A stretch of DNA of 64,000 nt from an uncultured Acidimicrobiales bacterium. Its GTDB lineage: Bacteria > Actinomycetota > Acidimicrobiia > Acidimicrobiales > Aldehydirespiratoraceae. Within the stretch, counting starts at the first letter, position 1. Every line of letters starts with the position of its first letter. The translations under genes were made by a program, and so were the position numbers. Below the pieces are notes generated by a model. It was not told the origin of the DNA, searched no databases, and was given only the letters and a program-made list of their open reading frames with translations. The DNA lies in assembly GCA_905480195.1 (NCBI GenBank), contig CAJQPN010000029.1, forward strand, positions 1 to 64,000, read 5' to 3'. Positions 8,550-17,465 of the stretch are shown piece by piece.

Positions 8550-10814
8550 TCAGGCTCCCTTGAGGTGCCGCCATACCCGCGCGGAGGTGCAGGGGATCTC
8601 GATGTGCCGCACGCCCAGATGAGACAAGGCGTCGACGACGGCGTTCTGCACCGCCGGCGTGGCACCGATGGTGCCGGCCTCGCCAATGCCCTTCACACCC
8701 AGCGGATTTCGATCCGTTGGTGTCTCCATCTCGAGTCGCTCGAAACTGGGGAGTTCGGCGGCTGAAACGAAGCCGTAGTCCATGAAGTTGGCGGTCTGCG
8801 GGTTCCCGTCTTCGTCGTAGATGAACTCCTCCATGAGGGCCTGCGCGATCCCGGAGGCGACGCCTCCGTGGACCTGACCGTCGACGATGGTGGGGTTCAC
8901 AAGGTTGCCAGCGTCGTCACAGCAGATGTGACGGGTGGGGGTGACCTGACCGGTCTCGCGGTCGATTTCGACCACGGACAGATGCACGCCAAACGGGAAC
9001 GTGGCCGCCGGCGGCTGGAAGTCGGTCTCGGCCATGAGGCCGCTGGTCTCATCCTCGGCCTGGGTGTGGGCGACGATCTCGGCCCAGCTCAGTGATCTGG
9101 CTGGGGTGCCGGTGACGGCGAACGTACCTGCGTCAATGTCGAGCACGATGTCGGCCCGGGCTGCTTCCAGTATGTCCGCAGCGGCGTCCTTGGCCATCTC
9201 GACGACAGCGACAGCGGCCTCGTTGACCGCTACACCACCGACCTGCAGCGACCGCGATCCGCCGGTACCGCCGCCTCGCTTCACCTCATCGGTGTCGCCG
9301 TGGCGGACCTCGATCTTGTCGAATGGGATGCCGGTGACGTCCGCAGCGATCTGGGCGAAGGCCGTGTGGTGGCCCTGGCCGTGGTTCGAACTGCCCGTCA
9401 GTACCAAGGCGCTCCCATCGGGTCGCACTTCGACACTGCCGAACTCCGATGCCCCCATCGGATTGGCGATCTCGACGTAGGCCGACCAGCCGATCCCGAG
9501 CAGCGGCGCGCTCGGGTCGCCGAGCCGGCGGGCCTGTTCGGCCCGGAGTCCTGCGTAGTCTGCAGCTTCCATGACTGCATCGAGCGCAGAGGCGTAATCA
9601 CCGGAGTCCATGTCGGCCCCGGTGGGGGTCTTGAAGGGGAACGATTCGGGCGGGATGAAGTTTCGCCGCCGGACCTCGGCCGGGTCCATCCTGATCTCGG
9701 CGGCAAATGCGTCGACGGCGCGCTCAAGTGCCAGCGTTGCCTCGGGCCGACCAGCACCCCGGTAAGCACCGATCGGAGCGGTATTGGTGACAACAGAAGT
9801 GGCGACTACGTCGACGTTGGGAATGTCGTATACGCCGGTTGCCATGATCTTCACGAACATCGGCAAGACAGAACCGATCGCGGGGTACGCGCCGCTCTCC
9901 TGGAGCACCTCGCACTTATAGGAGCTGATGTCACCAGAGCGGCTACCGCCGATCCGCACCGTGTACGACAGTGCCCGGGCGTGGGCGATGCCGACCATGC
10001 TCTCCGTACGGGTTTCGGTCCAGCGGACCGGGCGCCCAAGGTGCACGGACGCCTTCGCGATGGCGAAGTCTTCCGGGTAGTTGGCGTTCTTGCCGCCGAA
10101 GCCACCACCGACGTCCGGGGTGATGACGTGCACTTGATCCACCTCAAGCCCGGTCGCGCCAACCAGACCGTCGCGGCTGCGATGAGGAAACTGGGTACAT
10201 GCCCAGTAAGTGAGCCGCCCGGTCTCGGTGCTGTACGAGGCCAGCCCGGCGCGAGGCTCGAGCGGGGCCACACTCAACCTCGGATTGACCATCTCGAGAT
10301 CGACGACGACCTCGCAGTGCGCAAAGAGATCCTCTCCGGAGCTGGGGAGCGCGAATGCGGTGTTGGTGCCGGCATCGGGAAAGAGCAGCGTTTCGTCCTT
10401 TGCCGCTTCGTGTGGGTCCAAGAGAGGATCGAGCGGCTCGTAGTCCACGTAGACGAGTTCGGCAGCGTCGAAGGCAGCCTCACGAGATTCGGCGAGTACG
10501 ACGGCGATCGGCTCCCCGACGTATCGCACACGTTCGCTCGCCAGCGGGCTGCGCAACATCTGCTGGTTGAGCATCGGCATGTCGGGCGGCTTGGCCTCGA
10601 AGCCGAGATCGGCTGCAGTGAACACCGCCACAACCCCCGGGGCAGCTGCTGCATCCGTGGTGTCGACCTCGGTCAAGTCGGCATGGGCAAGTGTCGAACG
10701 CACGAAGACGGCGTGCAATGCATCTGCCGGAGCCAGGTCGTCCACGTACTTCCCACCGATGGTGAGAAAGGCGGGGTCTTCCTTCCGGTTGACACGGGTG
10801 CCGATCATGCTCAT
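8550..10814 (-). CDS. Molybdenum hydroxylase large subunit (CoxL-like form II / xanthine dehydrogenase family)
   Basis: This 754-residue molybdopterin-binding subunit covers both the N-terminal Ald_Xan_dh domain and the two-part molybdopterin-binding domain. The active-site loop reads AYRGAGRPEA, the form II signature, not the AYXCSFR loop of genuine form I CO dehydrogenase. GGGFGGKNA and the GIGEAGTIG segment with the conserved Glu are also present. The medium (FAD) and small (2Fe-2S) subunits that this family needs are absent from the neighbourhood, so partners must be encoded elsewhere or lost. It is divergent from the acyl-CoA ligase and probably hydroxylates an aldehyde or heterocycle; CO oxidation is unlikely. 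Confidence 0.9.
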   Translation of the reverse strand: MSMIGTRVNRKEDPAFLTIGGKYVDDLAPADALHAVFVRSTLAHADLTEVDTTDAAAAPGVVAVFTAADLGFEAKPPDMPMLNQQMLRSPLASERVRYVGEPIAVVLAESREAAFDAAELVYVDYEPLDPLLDPHEAAKDETLLFPDAGTNTAFALPSSGEDLFAHCEVVVDLEMVNPRLSVAPLEPRAGLASYSTETGRLTYWACTQFPHRSRDGLVGATGLEVDQVHVITPDVGGGFGGKNANYPEDFAIAKASVHLGRPVRWTETRTESMVGIAHARALSYTVRIGGSRSGDISSYKCEVLQESGAYPAIGSVLPMFVKIMATGVYDIPNVDVVATSVVTNTAPIGAYRGAGRPEATLALERAVDAFAAEIRMDPAEVRRRNFIPPESFPFKTPTGADMDSGDYASALDAVMEAADYAGLRAEQARRLGDPSAPLLGIGWSAYVEIANPMGASEFGSVEVRPDGSALVLTGSSNHGQGHHTAFAQIAADVTGIPFDKIEVRHGDTDEVKRGGGTGGSRSLQVGGVAVNEAAVAVVEMAKDAAADILEAARADIVLDIDAGTFAVTGTPARSLSWAEIVAHTQAEDETSGLMAETDFQPPAATFPFGVHLSVVEIDRETGQVTPTRHICCDDAGNLVNPTIVDGQVHGGVASGIAQALMEEFIYDEDGNPQTANFMDYGFVSAAELPSFERLEMETPTDRNPLGVKGIGEAGTIGATPAVQNAVVDALSHLGVRHIEIPCTSARVWRHLKGA

Positions 10815-10984
10815 GGGTGCGGTCCTCTTTCGGAAGGGAACAGGCAGAAGCTAGCGGCGACCCTGACAGATCGGCCAGCTCGCGTCAGAACGGTGACGAG
10901 TGGTTTGCCAAGCGTTCGCACCCGTGCGCGACCCCGGCGTACCATGCCGCTCGCAGCCGCGCCTGTGGGCGGGAGGGTCTGGAG

Positions 10985-12625
10985 ATGGCTGGAATCAACC
11001 TGGCAACCGCATGGGAGGTCGTCGCCGACGAGCAGGGCGATCGATTGGCGCTGCAACACGGCGACACGGCGCGCTCATGGGTCGAGTACGAGGATCGAGC
11101 GGCGAGGCTCGCAGCAGTGCTCGACAGCGACGGGATCGGTACTGGCGACAACGTCGCATGTGCGCTTTACAACGGCAACGAGTACCCCGAAGCCCAGTTC
11201 GCGGCGTTCAAGCTCGAAGCTGCGCCGTGCAACGTCAACTACCGCTACGTCGAGAATGAACTCGCCTATCTCGTCGACAACAGTGACGCGAAAGCGGTCT
11301 TCTTCGACGACGCGCTCACCGAACGATTCGACGCCGTTCGTGGCGATCTCGACAACGTCCGGCGTTGGATCCACGTCGGTGATGGCGAGTGTCCCGAGTG
11401 GGCCGACCGGCACGAAGACCTTATTGCCGGTTGTGAGCCGCTCGCCCGTCGCGATCGAAGCGCCGACGCACTCTGGATCCTGTACACCGGAGGCACGACC
11501 GGGCATCCCAAGGGCGTCATGTGGCCCCACACCAGCCTGGTCAATATCACCGCGCGTACCCTGGCGCCGCTCGGTCTCGAGATCCCGTCGAGTCCTGCCG
11601 AGCACGCCGCCAACCTGGCCACGCTGGACCGTTTCGGCGTGCAGCCGCGACAGATGGCAGCCGCGCCGCTCATGCACGGTACGGCTGGAATCGGCTCCAT
11701 CTTCACCTTGTTCAACGGCGGCGGCACCATCACCCTCACCAAGCGAACGTTCGACCCCCATGAGCTCTGGGAGACCGTGCAGCGCACCGAGTGCTCCATG
11801 ATTTCGATCGTCGGCGACGTCTTTTGTCGGCCGATGGTCGAGGCGCTCGACGAGGCGGCCGATCGAGGGGAGCCCTACAACCTGACATCGGTTCGCTCGG
11901 TCACCTCTTCGGGTGTGATGTGGAGCCAGGCGATCAAGGACCGTCTGCTCGCGCACGGTCGGGCACAGGGCTCACCGATGGTGACCAACGACAGCCTTGG
12001 CGCAAGCGAAGGGGTCGGCTTCGCGGGGAAGGAGTCGACCGGTGAGGGCGACACCGAGACCGCCACGTTCACTCTCGGACCGAACGCCGCCGTGTTCACC
12101 GAGGAAGGCCAGCGGGTGCAGCCCGGCGACGGTCAGACCGGACTCCTCGCCGTAACCGGTCCCATCCCACTCGGCTATTACGGCGACCCCATCAAGACCG
12201 CCGAGACCTTCCGCCACTTCGAGGGCACTCGCTGGTCGGTGCCGGGTGACTGGGCGTCGATAGGCGCCGACGGCATGGTCACCCTGCTCGGCCGCGGATC
12301 AGTCTCGATCAACACCGGTGGTGAGAAGGTGTATCCCGAAGAGGTCGAGGAAGCGCTGAAACTGCTGCCCGAGATCGTCGACTGCAACGTCGTTGGCGTG
12401 CCCGACCCGCAATGGGGGGCGGCGGTCACCGCTGTTGTCGAACTGGCCGATGGAGCCGCTCCGAGCGACGCCGAGATCGTCGACCGCCTACGCACATCGT
12501 TGTCGGGCTTTAAGCTGCCCAAAAACATCGTCCGCGTCGACACCGTGTTCAGAGGTCCGAACGGCAAGGCTGACTACAAGTGGGCTGCGAAGACAGCCCG
12601 AGACGCACTCGGTATCACCGACTGA
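10985..12625 (+). CDS. AMP-forming acyl-CoA synthetase
   Basis: This 546-residue adenylate-forming enzyme has the P-loop LYTGGTTGHPKGVMW, a hinge/A8 region reading LGRGSVSINTGGEKVYPEEVEE and the catalytic Lys in GPNGKADYKW. The start is the ATG at 10985 behind GGGAGGG at 10971-10977. It activates a carboxylic acid to its CoA thioester and so feeds the dehydrogenase, hydratase and thiolase genes around it. The GTSES-like A5 region (SLGASEGVG) is of the actinobacterial FadD type. The promoter should lie in the 170-base divergent gap shared with the molybdenum hydroxylase. Confidence 0.92.
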   Translation: MAGINLATAWEVVADEQGDRLALQHGDTARSWVEYEDRAARLAAVLDSDGIGTGDNVACALYNGNEYPEAQFAAFKLEAAPCNVNYRYVENELAYLVDNSDAKAVFFDDALTERFDAVRGDLDNVRRWIHVGDGECPEWADRHEDLIAGCEPLARRDRSADALWILYTGGTTGHPKGVMWPHTSLVNITARTLAPLGLEIPSSPAEHAANLATLDRFGVQPRQMAAAPLMHGTAGIGSIFTLFNGGGTITLTKRTFDPHELWETVQRTECSMISIVGDVFCRPMVEALDEAADRGEPYNLTSVRSVTSSGVMWSQAIKDRLLAHGRAQGSPMVTNDSLGASEGVGFAGKESTGEGDTETATFTLGPNAAVFTEEGQRVQPGDGQTGLLAVTGPIPLGYYGDPIKTAETFRHFEGTRWSVPGDWASIGADGMVTLLGRGSVSINTGGEKVYPEEVEEALKLLPEIVDCNVVGVPDPQWGAAVTAVVELADGAAPSDAEIVDRLRTSLSGFKLPKNIVRVDTVFRGPNGKADYKWAAKTARDALGITD

Positions 12626-12686
12626 TCCGGTCGGGCGACATGGCCTTCATTTGACGAGGGATCGCCCGACAGTAACGCTCGCAACT

Positions 12687-13817
12687 GTGCTGAACCGTCT
12701 CGACGACTACCCGATCCATCAGACGCCAGAGCCGGTCGCTCATCCGGCATCGTCGGATCCGAACGTGTACGACCGCACCTGGTTCAACGCGTACAACGAC
12801 GACGGCACCCGCTACTTCGGTTTCGGGATCGCGGTGTACCCACACCGGCAGATACTCGACGCCCACTTCTCGTGTGTCGAGGCTGGTGGCAAGCAGCACT
12901 GCCTCTATGCCTCGCGACGTGCGCCGCAAGAACGTACCGATCAGTCAGTCGGTCCGATTCGCCTGGAGATCGTCGAGCCACTCCGGACCGCTCGCATCAT
13001 CATCGACGACAACGAGACCGGGATCAGTGCCGATTTGACGTTCTCGGCGCGGACGTCTGCGATCCAGGAAGCCCGTCAGGTGTTGTGGAGCCGCCAGCGC
13101 CGGTCGATGGATGCGACGCGGTTCGCCCAGTTCGGCCGTTGGAGTGGCACGGTCCGGCATCCCGATGGCGAGTTCGCCGTTGACGAGGAGACATGGCGAG
13201 GGACAAAGGATCGTTCGTGGGGTGTACGCGGTGTCGGTGAGCGGATCCCGATCGGGGCACCGGCACAGACGCTCCCTTCCTTCTTCTTCCTGTGGGCGCC
13301 GCTGCAATGGGACGACCATGTGACGCATGCGGTGTTCTTCGACGGGCCGAACGGTGAGGCGATCGTCCGGGAGGGCCTGACGTCGCCACTGTACGCGAGC
13401 GGTACCGAGATCCCCGAAGAACTCGATGACGTCGCCACACACATGGCGACTGCGCTCCACCGCGTCGAGTACGTCCCGGGGACACGCTGGGCGAAGCGTG
13501 CAGAGCTCGATCTGATCGACGTGTACGGCAAGACCCGCTCGATCACGCTGGAACCGCAGCTGCGATTCCAGTTCAAGGGGCTCGGCTACAGCCATCCGTC
13601 GTGGAATCAGGGTATGTGGAAAGGCGAACTCGCACTCGAGGGCGAGAGCTTCGATCCGCTCGAGCTCGACCCGGAAGCGCCCGAAAACATCCATGTGCAA
13701 CAAGTCGTCGTCGCGACCGACGATCAGGGCTGTACCGGAATCGGTGCGCTCGAGCAGATCGTGATCGGCCCACACGGTCCGTCGGGACTCACCGGTCTGT
13801 TCGACGGCGCATCATGA
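12687..13817 (+). CDS. Hypothetical protein resembling the DUF7064/DUF7065 family
   Basis: This is a cytoplasmic protein of about 376 residues without signal peptide or membrane segments. It is rich in beta-strand-like stretches and aromatic residues (SFFFLWAPLQWDDHVTHAVFFD, shown in part). Its general look and its pairing with the downstream phosphotransferase-fold kinase match DUF7064/7065-type proteins of actinobacterial lipid clusters; this is recalled, not searched. The start is uncertain: the GTG at 12687 is chosen and a TTG at 12651 is in frame, neither with a clear ribosome site. The stop overlaps the next start (ATGA). It may bind or isomerise a lipid intermediate, but no catalytic motif is recognisable. 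Confidence 0.75.
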   Translation: MLNRLDDYPIHQTPEPVAHPASSDPNVYDRTWFNAYNDDGTRYFGFGIAVYPHRQILDAHFSCVEAGGKQHCLYASRRAPQERTDQSVGPIRLEIVEPLRTARIIIDDNETGISADLTFSARTSAIQEARQVLWSRQRRSMDATRFAQFGRWSGTVRHPDGEFAVDEETWRGTKDRSWGVRGVGERIPIGAPAQTLPSFFFLWAPLQWDDHVTHAVFFDGPNGEAIVREGLTSPLYASGTEIPEELDDVATHMATALHRVEYVPGTRWAKRAELDLIDVYGKTRSITLEPQLRFQFKGLGYSHPSWNQGMWKGELALEGESFDPLELDPEAPENIHVQQVVVATDDQGCTGIGALEQIVIGPHGPSGLTGLFDGAS

Positions 13818-14857
13818 CCGAGATGTTCGTGGGGCTCGATCCTGGCTGGATCGCGTCACACGTCGAGATCGGCGGGGTAACACCGCGGGACGTCGAGTTC
13901 GCCGGGTTCATCGGAACCGGTCAGATGAGCCGGAACGCGCGTTGGTCGCTCGACTGGGGGACCAACACGGGACCATCGTCGATCGTGGTCAAGATCCCGA
14001 GTGCCGACGAGACCGTTCGGAACATCTCGTTCGAACACGGCATCTACCAGAAGGAGTGTGCGTTCTACCGGTCGGTCAAGGCGCTGACGGAGGTGGCGGC
14101 ACCGGCGCTCATTGCGCTCCATGTGGGAACCGACGACTTCTGCCTGGTGCTCGAAGACCTTGCAGGGTCACGACAGGGTGACCAGTTCACCGAGGCGACC
14201 GACGAGCAGCTCATTTTGGCAATCGATCAAGCTGCAGCGCTGCACGCACCGGTCTGGGGCGCGGTCGCTCAGCCGGCATTCGACATCTTTCGTGAAGATC
14301 CTGCAGAGCGCGCAGCCGGTTATGCGGAACGGATGGCGTTCTTCCACGCCGTCGTGCAGGAGCGGCTCGGTGCCGGTCTCGACGCAGATGTGGCCGATTT
14401 GCTCGCGGCCTTCGTCGAAACCGCGCCCCGCTATGTCGGCCGTGCAGCGCCGGTGACCTTGGTGCACGGTGACTTCCGTCCGGACAACTTCCTCTTCGGA
14501 GTCGACGACGGCGCTCCTCCGATCATGGTGGTCGACTGGCAGACCTTGTCGCTCGGAAGCGGCACCACCGATGTCGCATACCTCCTTGGCGCTGCCGTAA
14601 CCCCCGATCGTCGACGCGAGATCGAGCACGACATGCTGGCTCGCTACGTCGGCGAACTCGCCGGGCGCGGTATCAACCATCCGGCTCAGCAGTGCCTCGA
14701 GGAGTACGCGCTCGGCTCGTTGCACGGGGTCGTGATCGCAATGACGGCCACCGTCATGGCCGAACAGACCGAACGGGGCGACGCCCTGTTCACCCTGATG
14801 CTCAACCGGCATGGACGGCACGCCCTCGACATGGGTGCGCTCGACCGTCTCGGCTGA
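13814..14857 (+). CDS. Aminoglycoside phosphotransferase-fold kinase (APH/EcdP-like)
   Basis: This 347-residue protein has the kinase core of the APH superfamily: a nucleotide-lobe Lys (SSIVVKIPS), the catalytic loop HGDFRPDNFLF and the metal-binding VVDWQTLSLG. The ATG at 13814 overlaps the upstream stop (ATGA). Relatives in actinobacterial sterol and lipid clusters are ecdysteroid-kinase-like and presumably phosphorylate a hydroxylated lipid intermediate; true aminoglycoside resistance is unlikely in this context. It is coupled to the DUF7064-like protein and is followed after 79 bases by an SDR. Confidence 0.88.
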   Translation: MTEMFVGLDPGWIASHVEIGGVTPRDVEFAGFIGTGQMSRNARWSLDWGTNTGPSSIVVKIPSADETVRNISFEHGIYQKECAFYRSVKALTEVAAPALIALHVGTDDFCLVLEDLAGSRQGDQFTEATDEQLILAIDQAAALHAPVWGAVAQPAFDIFREDPAERAAGYAERMAFFHAVVQERLGAGLDADVADLLAAFVETAPRYVGRAAPVTLVHGDFRPDNFLFGVDDGAPPIMVVDWQTLSLGSGTTDVAYLLGAAVTPDRRREIEHDMLARYVGELAGRGINHPAQQCLEEYALGSLHGVVIAMTATVMAEQTERGDALFTLMLNRHGRHALDMGALDRLG

Positions 14858-14936
14858 CACCTCCGGGCTGGCAGCGCATCCGTTGGTGGGGTTGAATCGA
14901 GGCAGCAAGATCGAAGGCCAAAAAAGGGGGTCTACC

Positions 14937-15875
14937 GTGGGTCGTCTGGACGGACGGGTCGTGATCGTCACCGGAGCCGGGCGGGGGGTCGGACGTGAAC
15001 ATGCTTTGCTGATGGCCGAGGAAGGCGCCAAGGTCGTCGTCAACGACCTCGGCGGCGCTCAGGACGGTTCGGGTGGCGATGGTGGCCCGGCACAGCAGGT
15101 TGTCGACGAGATCACCGCTATGGGTGGCACGGCGATCGCAAATGGTGACTCGGTGGCAGACTGGGATAGCGCCAAACGCATCGTTGACACCGCGATTGAG
15201 GCGTACGGCGATCTCCATGCGGTCGTGAACAACGCCGGCATCTTGCGTGACCGCATGCTCGTGTCGATGAGCGAGGAGGAGTGGGACACAGTCATTGACG
15301 TCCACCTCAAGGGCACCTGGCTGATGATGAAGCACGCCGCGGCTCACTGGCGAGAGCAGGCGAAATCGGGCGCGGAGGTTCGAGGGTCGATCGTCAACAC
15401 GTCATCGACGTCGGGTCTGCATTCCAACGTCGGGCAGTCGAACTACGGCGCTGCGAAGTCGGCGATTGCGACCCTGTCGATCATCGGCGCCCAGGAACTC
15501 GGCCGGTACGGTGTCCGTGTCAACGCGATCGCTCCAGGCGCAAGGACGCGCATGACACTCTCGACGCCAGGACTCGGTGAACGCATCGGCGAACCGGAGG
15601 ACGGCTCGTTCGACCGGTGGGATCCGGCGAACATCTCGCCGCTTGTCGCTTGGCTCTGCATGGCGGATTGTCCGGCTACCGCTCAGGTGTACTGGGTGGC
15701 CGGGAACCGAATCGCCCGTTACCTCGAATGGGCTCGATCCGATATCGCCGACACCGATGGTCGGTGGGAGATCGACGAGGTCGATCGAGTCGTCGGTGCA
15801 TGGGAGACCGGTCACGTCCTGTCGCGAGACATCGTGGTGACCGACACTCGTCTCGAGTCGCGACGTGCCGAGTAG
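14937..15875 (+). CDS. SDR family oxidoreductase (3-hydroxyacyl-CoA dehydrogenase-like)
   Basis: This 312-residue classical SDR has the Rossmann motif TGAGRGVG, NNAG in VVNNAGILRDRM, the catalytic Ser in VNTSSTSG and Y-x3-K in NYGAAKSA. Its size and the DLGG insertion after beta-2 resemble the dehydrogenase domain of peroxisomal multifunctional enzyme 2, so NAD-dependent oxidation of a 3-hydroxyacyl-CoA is the likely reaction. The GTG at 14937 is chosen because AGGGGG lies 6 bases upstream; the frame extends further upstream without a better site. It lies 3 bases before the next acyl-CoA dehydrogenase and is probably in the same operon. Confidence 0.9.
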   Translation: MGRLDGRVVIVTGAGRGVGREHALLMAEEGAKVVVNDLGGAQDGSGGDGGPAQQVVDEITAMGGTAIANGDSVADWDSAKRIVDTAIEAYGDLHAVVNNAGILRDRMLVSMSEEEWDTVIDVHLKGTWLMMKHAAAHWREQAKSGAEVRGSIVNTSSTSGLHSNVGQSNYGAAKSAIATLSIIGAQELGRYGVRVNAIAPGARTRMTLSTPGLGERIGEPEDGSFDRWDPANISPLVAWLCMADCPATAQVYWVAGNRIARYLEWARSDIADTDGRWEIDEVDRVVGAWETGHVLSRDIVVTDTRLESRRAE

Positions 15876-15878
15876 TCG

Positions 15879-17120
15879 ATGCCGCTGACCGAAGCCGACA
15901 TCGAGGGCGAGGTTCTCGAGTGGTTCCGTAGCGCCTGGGACCCCGACCTCCCGCTTCTCGAGTGGCGGACCTGTCTTCTCGAATCAGGGTGGGCGGTCCC
16001 GTCGTGGGCGACCGAGTGGTTCGGCAAGGACATGCCGCACTGGGTCGACCGGATCGCTCATGGCGCGATCCGTCGGGCCGGAGGGGTCACCCTGCCGCTC
16101 GGCGTCGGTGCGAGCCTCGCTGCGCCGACGCTCTACGAGCACGCCTCGGACGACCTCAGGCGCCGCGTACTGGGCCCTGCGCTCACCGGTGAACACACGT
16201 GGTGTCAGCTCTTCTCGGAGCCAGGGGCGGGCTCGGACCTGGCCGGGCTCAAGGCGACCGCCACGCTCGACGGGGAAACCTGGGTCATCAACGGCCAGAA
16301 GGTCTGGAACACGAGTGCACATCATGCCGACCTGGCGATCCTCGTTGCCCGAACAGATTGGGAGGCGGTGAAGCACCAGGGAATCACGTACTTCGTGCTC
16401 GATATGCGACAGGCCGGAGTCGAGGTCAGACCGATCGAGCAGATGAACTATCGCAACTCGTTCAACGAGGTCTTCCTGACCGACGCCGAGATCCCGGCTG
16501 AAAATGTGGTGGGCGAGATCGGTGGGGGATGGGCGGTGGCCCGCGCGACGCTGGCCCATGAACGCCGCTATGCAGGCGACCGGGCGGTCTCGTTGGGTGC
16601 CGACGCTCGTGGTCGTGTGATCGACGAGTTCCGCCTCGAGTACGCCGAGTACAACAAGACCTACGAGTGGTACCCGCAGCGCATGGGTCGCCCCGATTTG
16701 CTCATCGAGCGGGCTCGAGCCGGAGGGGTGCTCGACGACCCCGTCCTGCGCGACGACATGATGCGGCTGTGGGCGTTCGAAAAGGCGGCAGCCTGGACCG
16801 CCGAGCGAGCCAAGGCCAACCAGGCTCTCGGAAGGCCACCGGGGTCGGAAGGATCGATCGGCAAACTCGCAACGTCGGAGGTGGCACGGCGTTGCAATGA
16901 CCTCCACAGTCGCATCGCCGGTGCTGCCGGCATGCTCAACCGCACCGGCGACCCGGTTCACGAGACCATCGCAGAAATCCTCGTCTCGACTCCTGCGCAG
17001 TCGATCGCCGGCGGCACCGACGAGATTCAACACAACATCATCGGCGAGAGCATCCTTGGTCTCCCGAAGGAACCCACTGCGGACCGCGGTGTGCCGTTCC
17101 GCGAGGTGGGTCGTCTCTGA
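15879..17120 (+). CDS. Acyl-CoA dehydrogenase (second paralogue)
   Basis: This 413-residue acyl-CoA dehydrogenase has the signature CQLFSEPGAGSDLAGL, VINGQKVWNTSAHHAD, and a C-terminal SIAGGTDEIQHNIIGESILGLP. It is divergent from the enzyme at 6329 in its N-terminal helices and in the YNKTYEWYPQR insert, so it probably serves a different acyl chain or forms a heteromer, as actinobacterial sterol-type FadE pairs do. It starts 3 bases after the SDR stop and is the last intact gene before the 405-base relic region. Confidence 0.92.
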   Translation: MPLTEADIEGEVLEWFRSAWDPDLPLLEWRTCLLESGWAVPSWATEWFGKDMPHWVDRIAHGAIRRAGGVTLPLGVGASLAAPTLYEHASDDLRRRVLGPALTGEHTWCQLFSEPGAGSDLAGLKATATLDGETWVINGQKVWNTSAHHADLAILVARTDWEAVKHQGITYFVLDMRQAGVEVRPIEQMNYRNSFNEVFLTDAEIPAENVVGEIGGGWAVARATLAHERRYAGDRAVSLGADARGRVIDEFRLEYAEYNKTYEWYPQRMGRPDLLIERARAGGVLDDPVLRDDMMRLWAFEKAAAWTAERAKANQALGRPPGSEGSIGKLATSEVARRCNDLHSRIAGAAGMLNRTGDPVHETIAEILVSTPAQSIAGGTDEIQHNIIGESILGLPKEPTADRGVPFREVGRL

Positions 17121-17193
17121 GGCGTCTGCCCGGCACCGGTGGGCATCTGCACAGGTTTGATGTTTTCGTGAACCCAGCGAGAGGATCGCGCCA

Positions 17194-17265
17194 ATGAGCT
17201 ACGCCATCACTGACGATCATTGATCGCTCGCCGAAGTCGCCTGTGACCTCCTCGCCGGGCGTGAC
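17194..17265 (+). pseudogene. Relic of an acyl-CoA dehydrogenase 5' end
   Basis: An ATG at 17194 follows a plausible ribosome site (GAGAGGA) and reads MSYAITDDH, then a TGA at 17221-17223, then SLAEVACDLLAGRD in the same frame. This matches the usual acyl-CoA dehydrogenase opening (start, hydrophobics, D/E-E/D-Q/H-R, LxxxVxxFLA), with TGA where an Arg codon (CGA) would be expected. Similarity stops at about 17265, after which the sequence continues as the end of a different gene. It looks like a broken gene whose body was deleted. Confidence 0.5.
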
Positions 17266-17278
17266 ATGAGCGCAGCGC

Positions 17279-17443
17279 ATCGAGCGGTACGCCCGTCTGG
17301 TCGGCCCAGAACGCGTCATGGCCGGTGTCGACCGCGGTTTCCGTGTGCATGTCGGATCCCAGGGAATCGATCCCGATGTGGCATGGGCAAAACTCGCGAG
17401 CCTTGCCGAGGGGGCAGCGCTGGCCTCTGATCGCCTGTTCTGA
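17279..17443 (+). pseudogene. Relic of a cobalamin-independent methionine-synthase-like (MetE C-terminal family) gene 3' end
   Basis: The plus frame from 17279 to the TGA at 17443 reads a C-terminus that begins IERYARLVGPERVMAG, continues with VDRGFRVHVGSQGIDPDV and ends AWAKLASLAEGAALASDRLF. This has the pattern of the C-terminal end of MetE-like methyltransferase proteins (RYxxxVGxExVxAGxDxGF...WAKLxALxEGAxxAS). There is no start codon or ribosome site, and a stop lies immediately upstream in frame (TGA ending 17269). It is joined directly to the dehydrogenase relic, so the region is a deletion scar between two former genes. Confidence 0.6.
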
Positions 17444-17465
17444 TCGAGCGCGGCCGCCACACCGT

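Noticed and set aside
8550-10814. Aerobic CO dehydrogenase (form I CoxL)
   Set aside because: The active-site loop is AYRGAGR rather than AYXCSFR, and CoxM/CoxS are missing.
9300-11801. 833-codon open frame on the plus strand across the molybdenum hydroxylase gene
   Set aside because: It is antisense to a clear 754-residue CoxL-like protein and then runs out of frame through the acyl-CoA ligase. The translation is Arg/Ala/Gly-rich with no family motif, as expected from GC-rich codon shadowing.
13814-14857. Aminoglycoside resistance gene
   Set aside because: The APH fold is real, but the chromosomal lipid-catabolic context and coupling to a DUF7064-like protein argue for a metabolic kinase.
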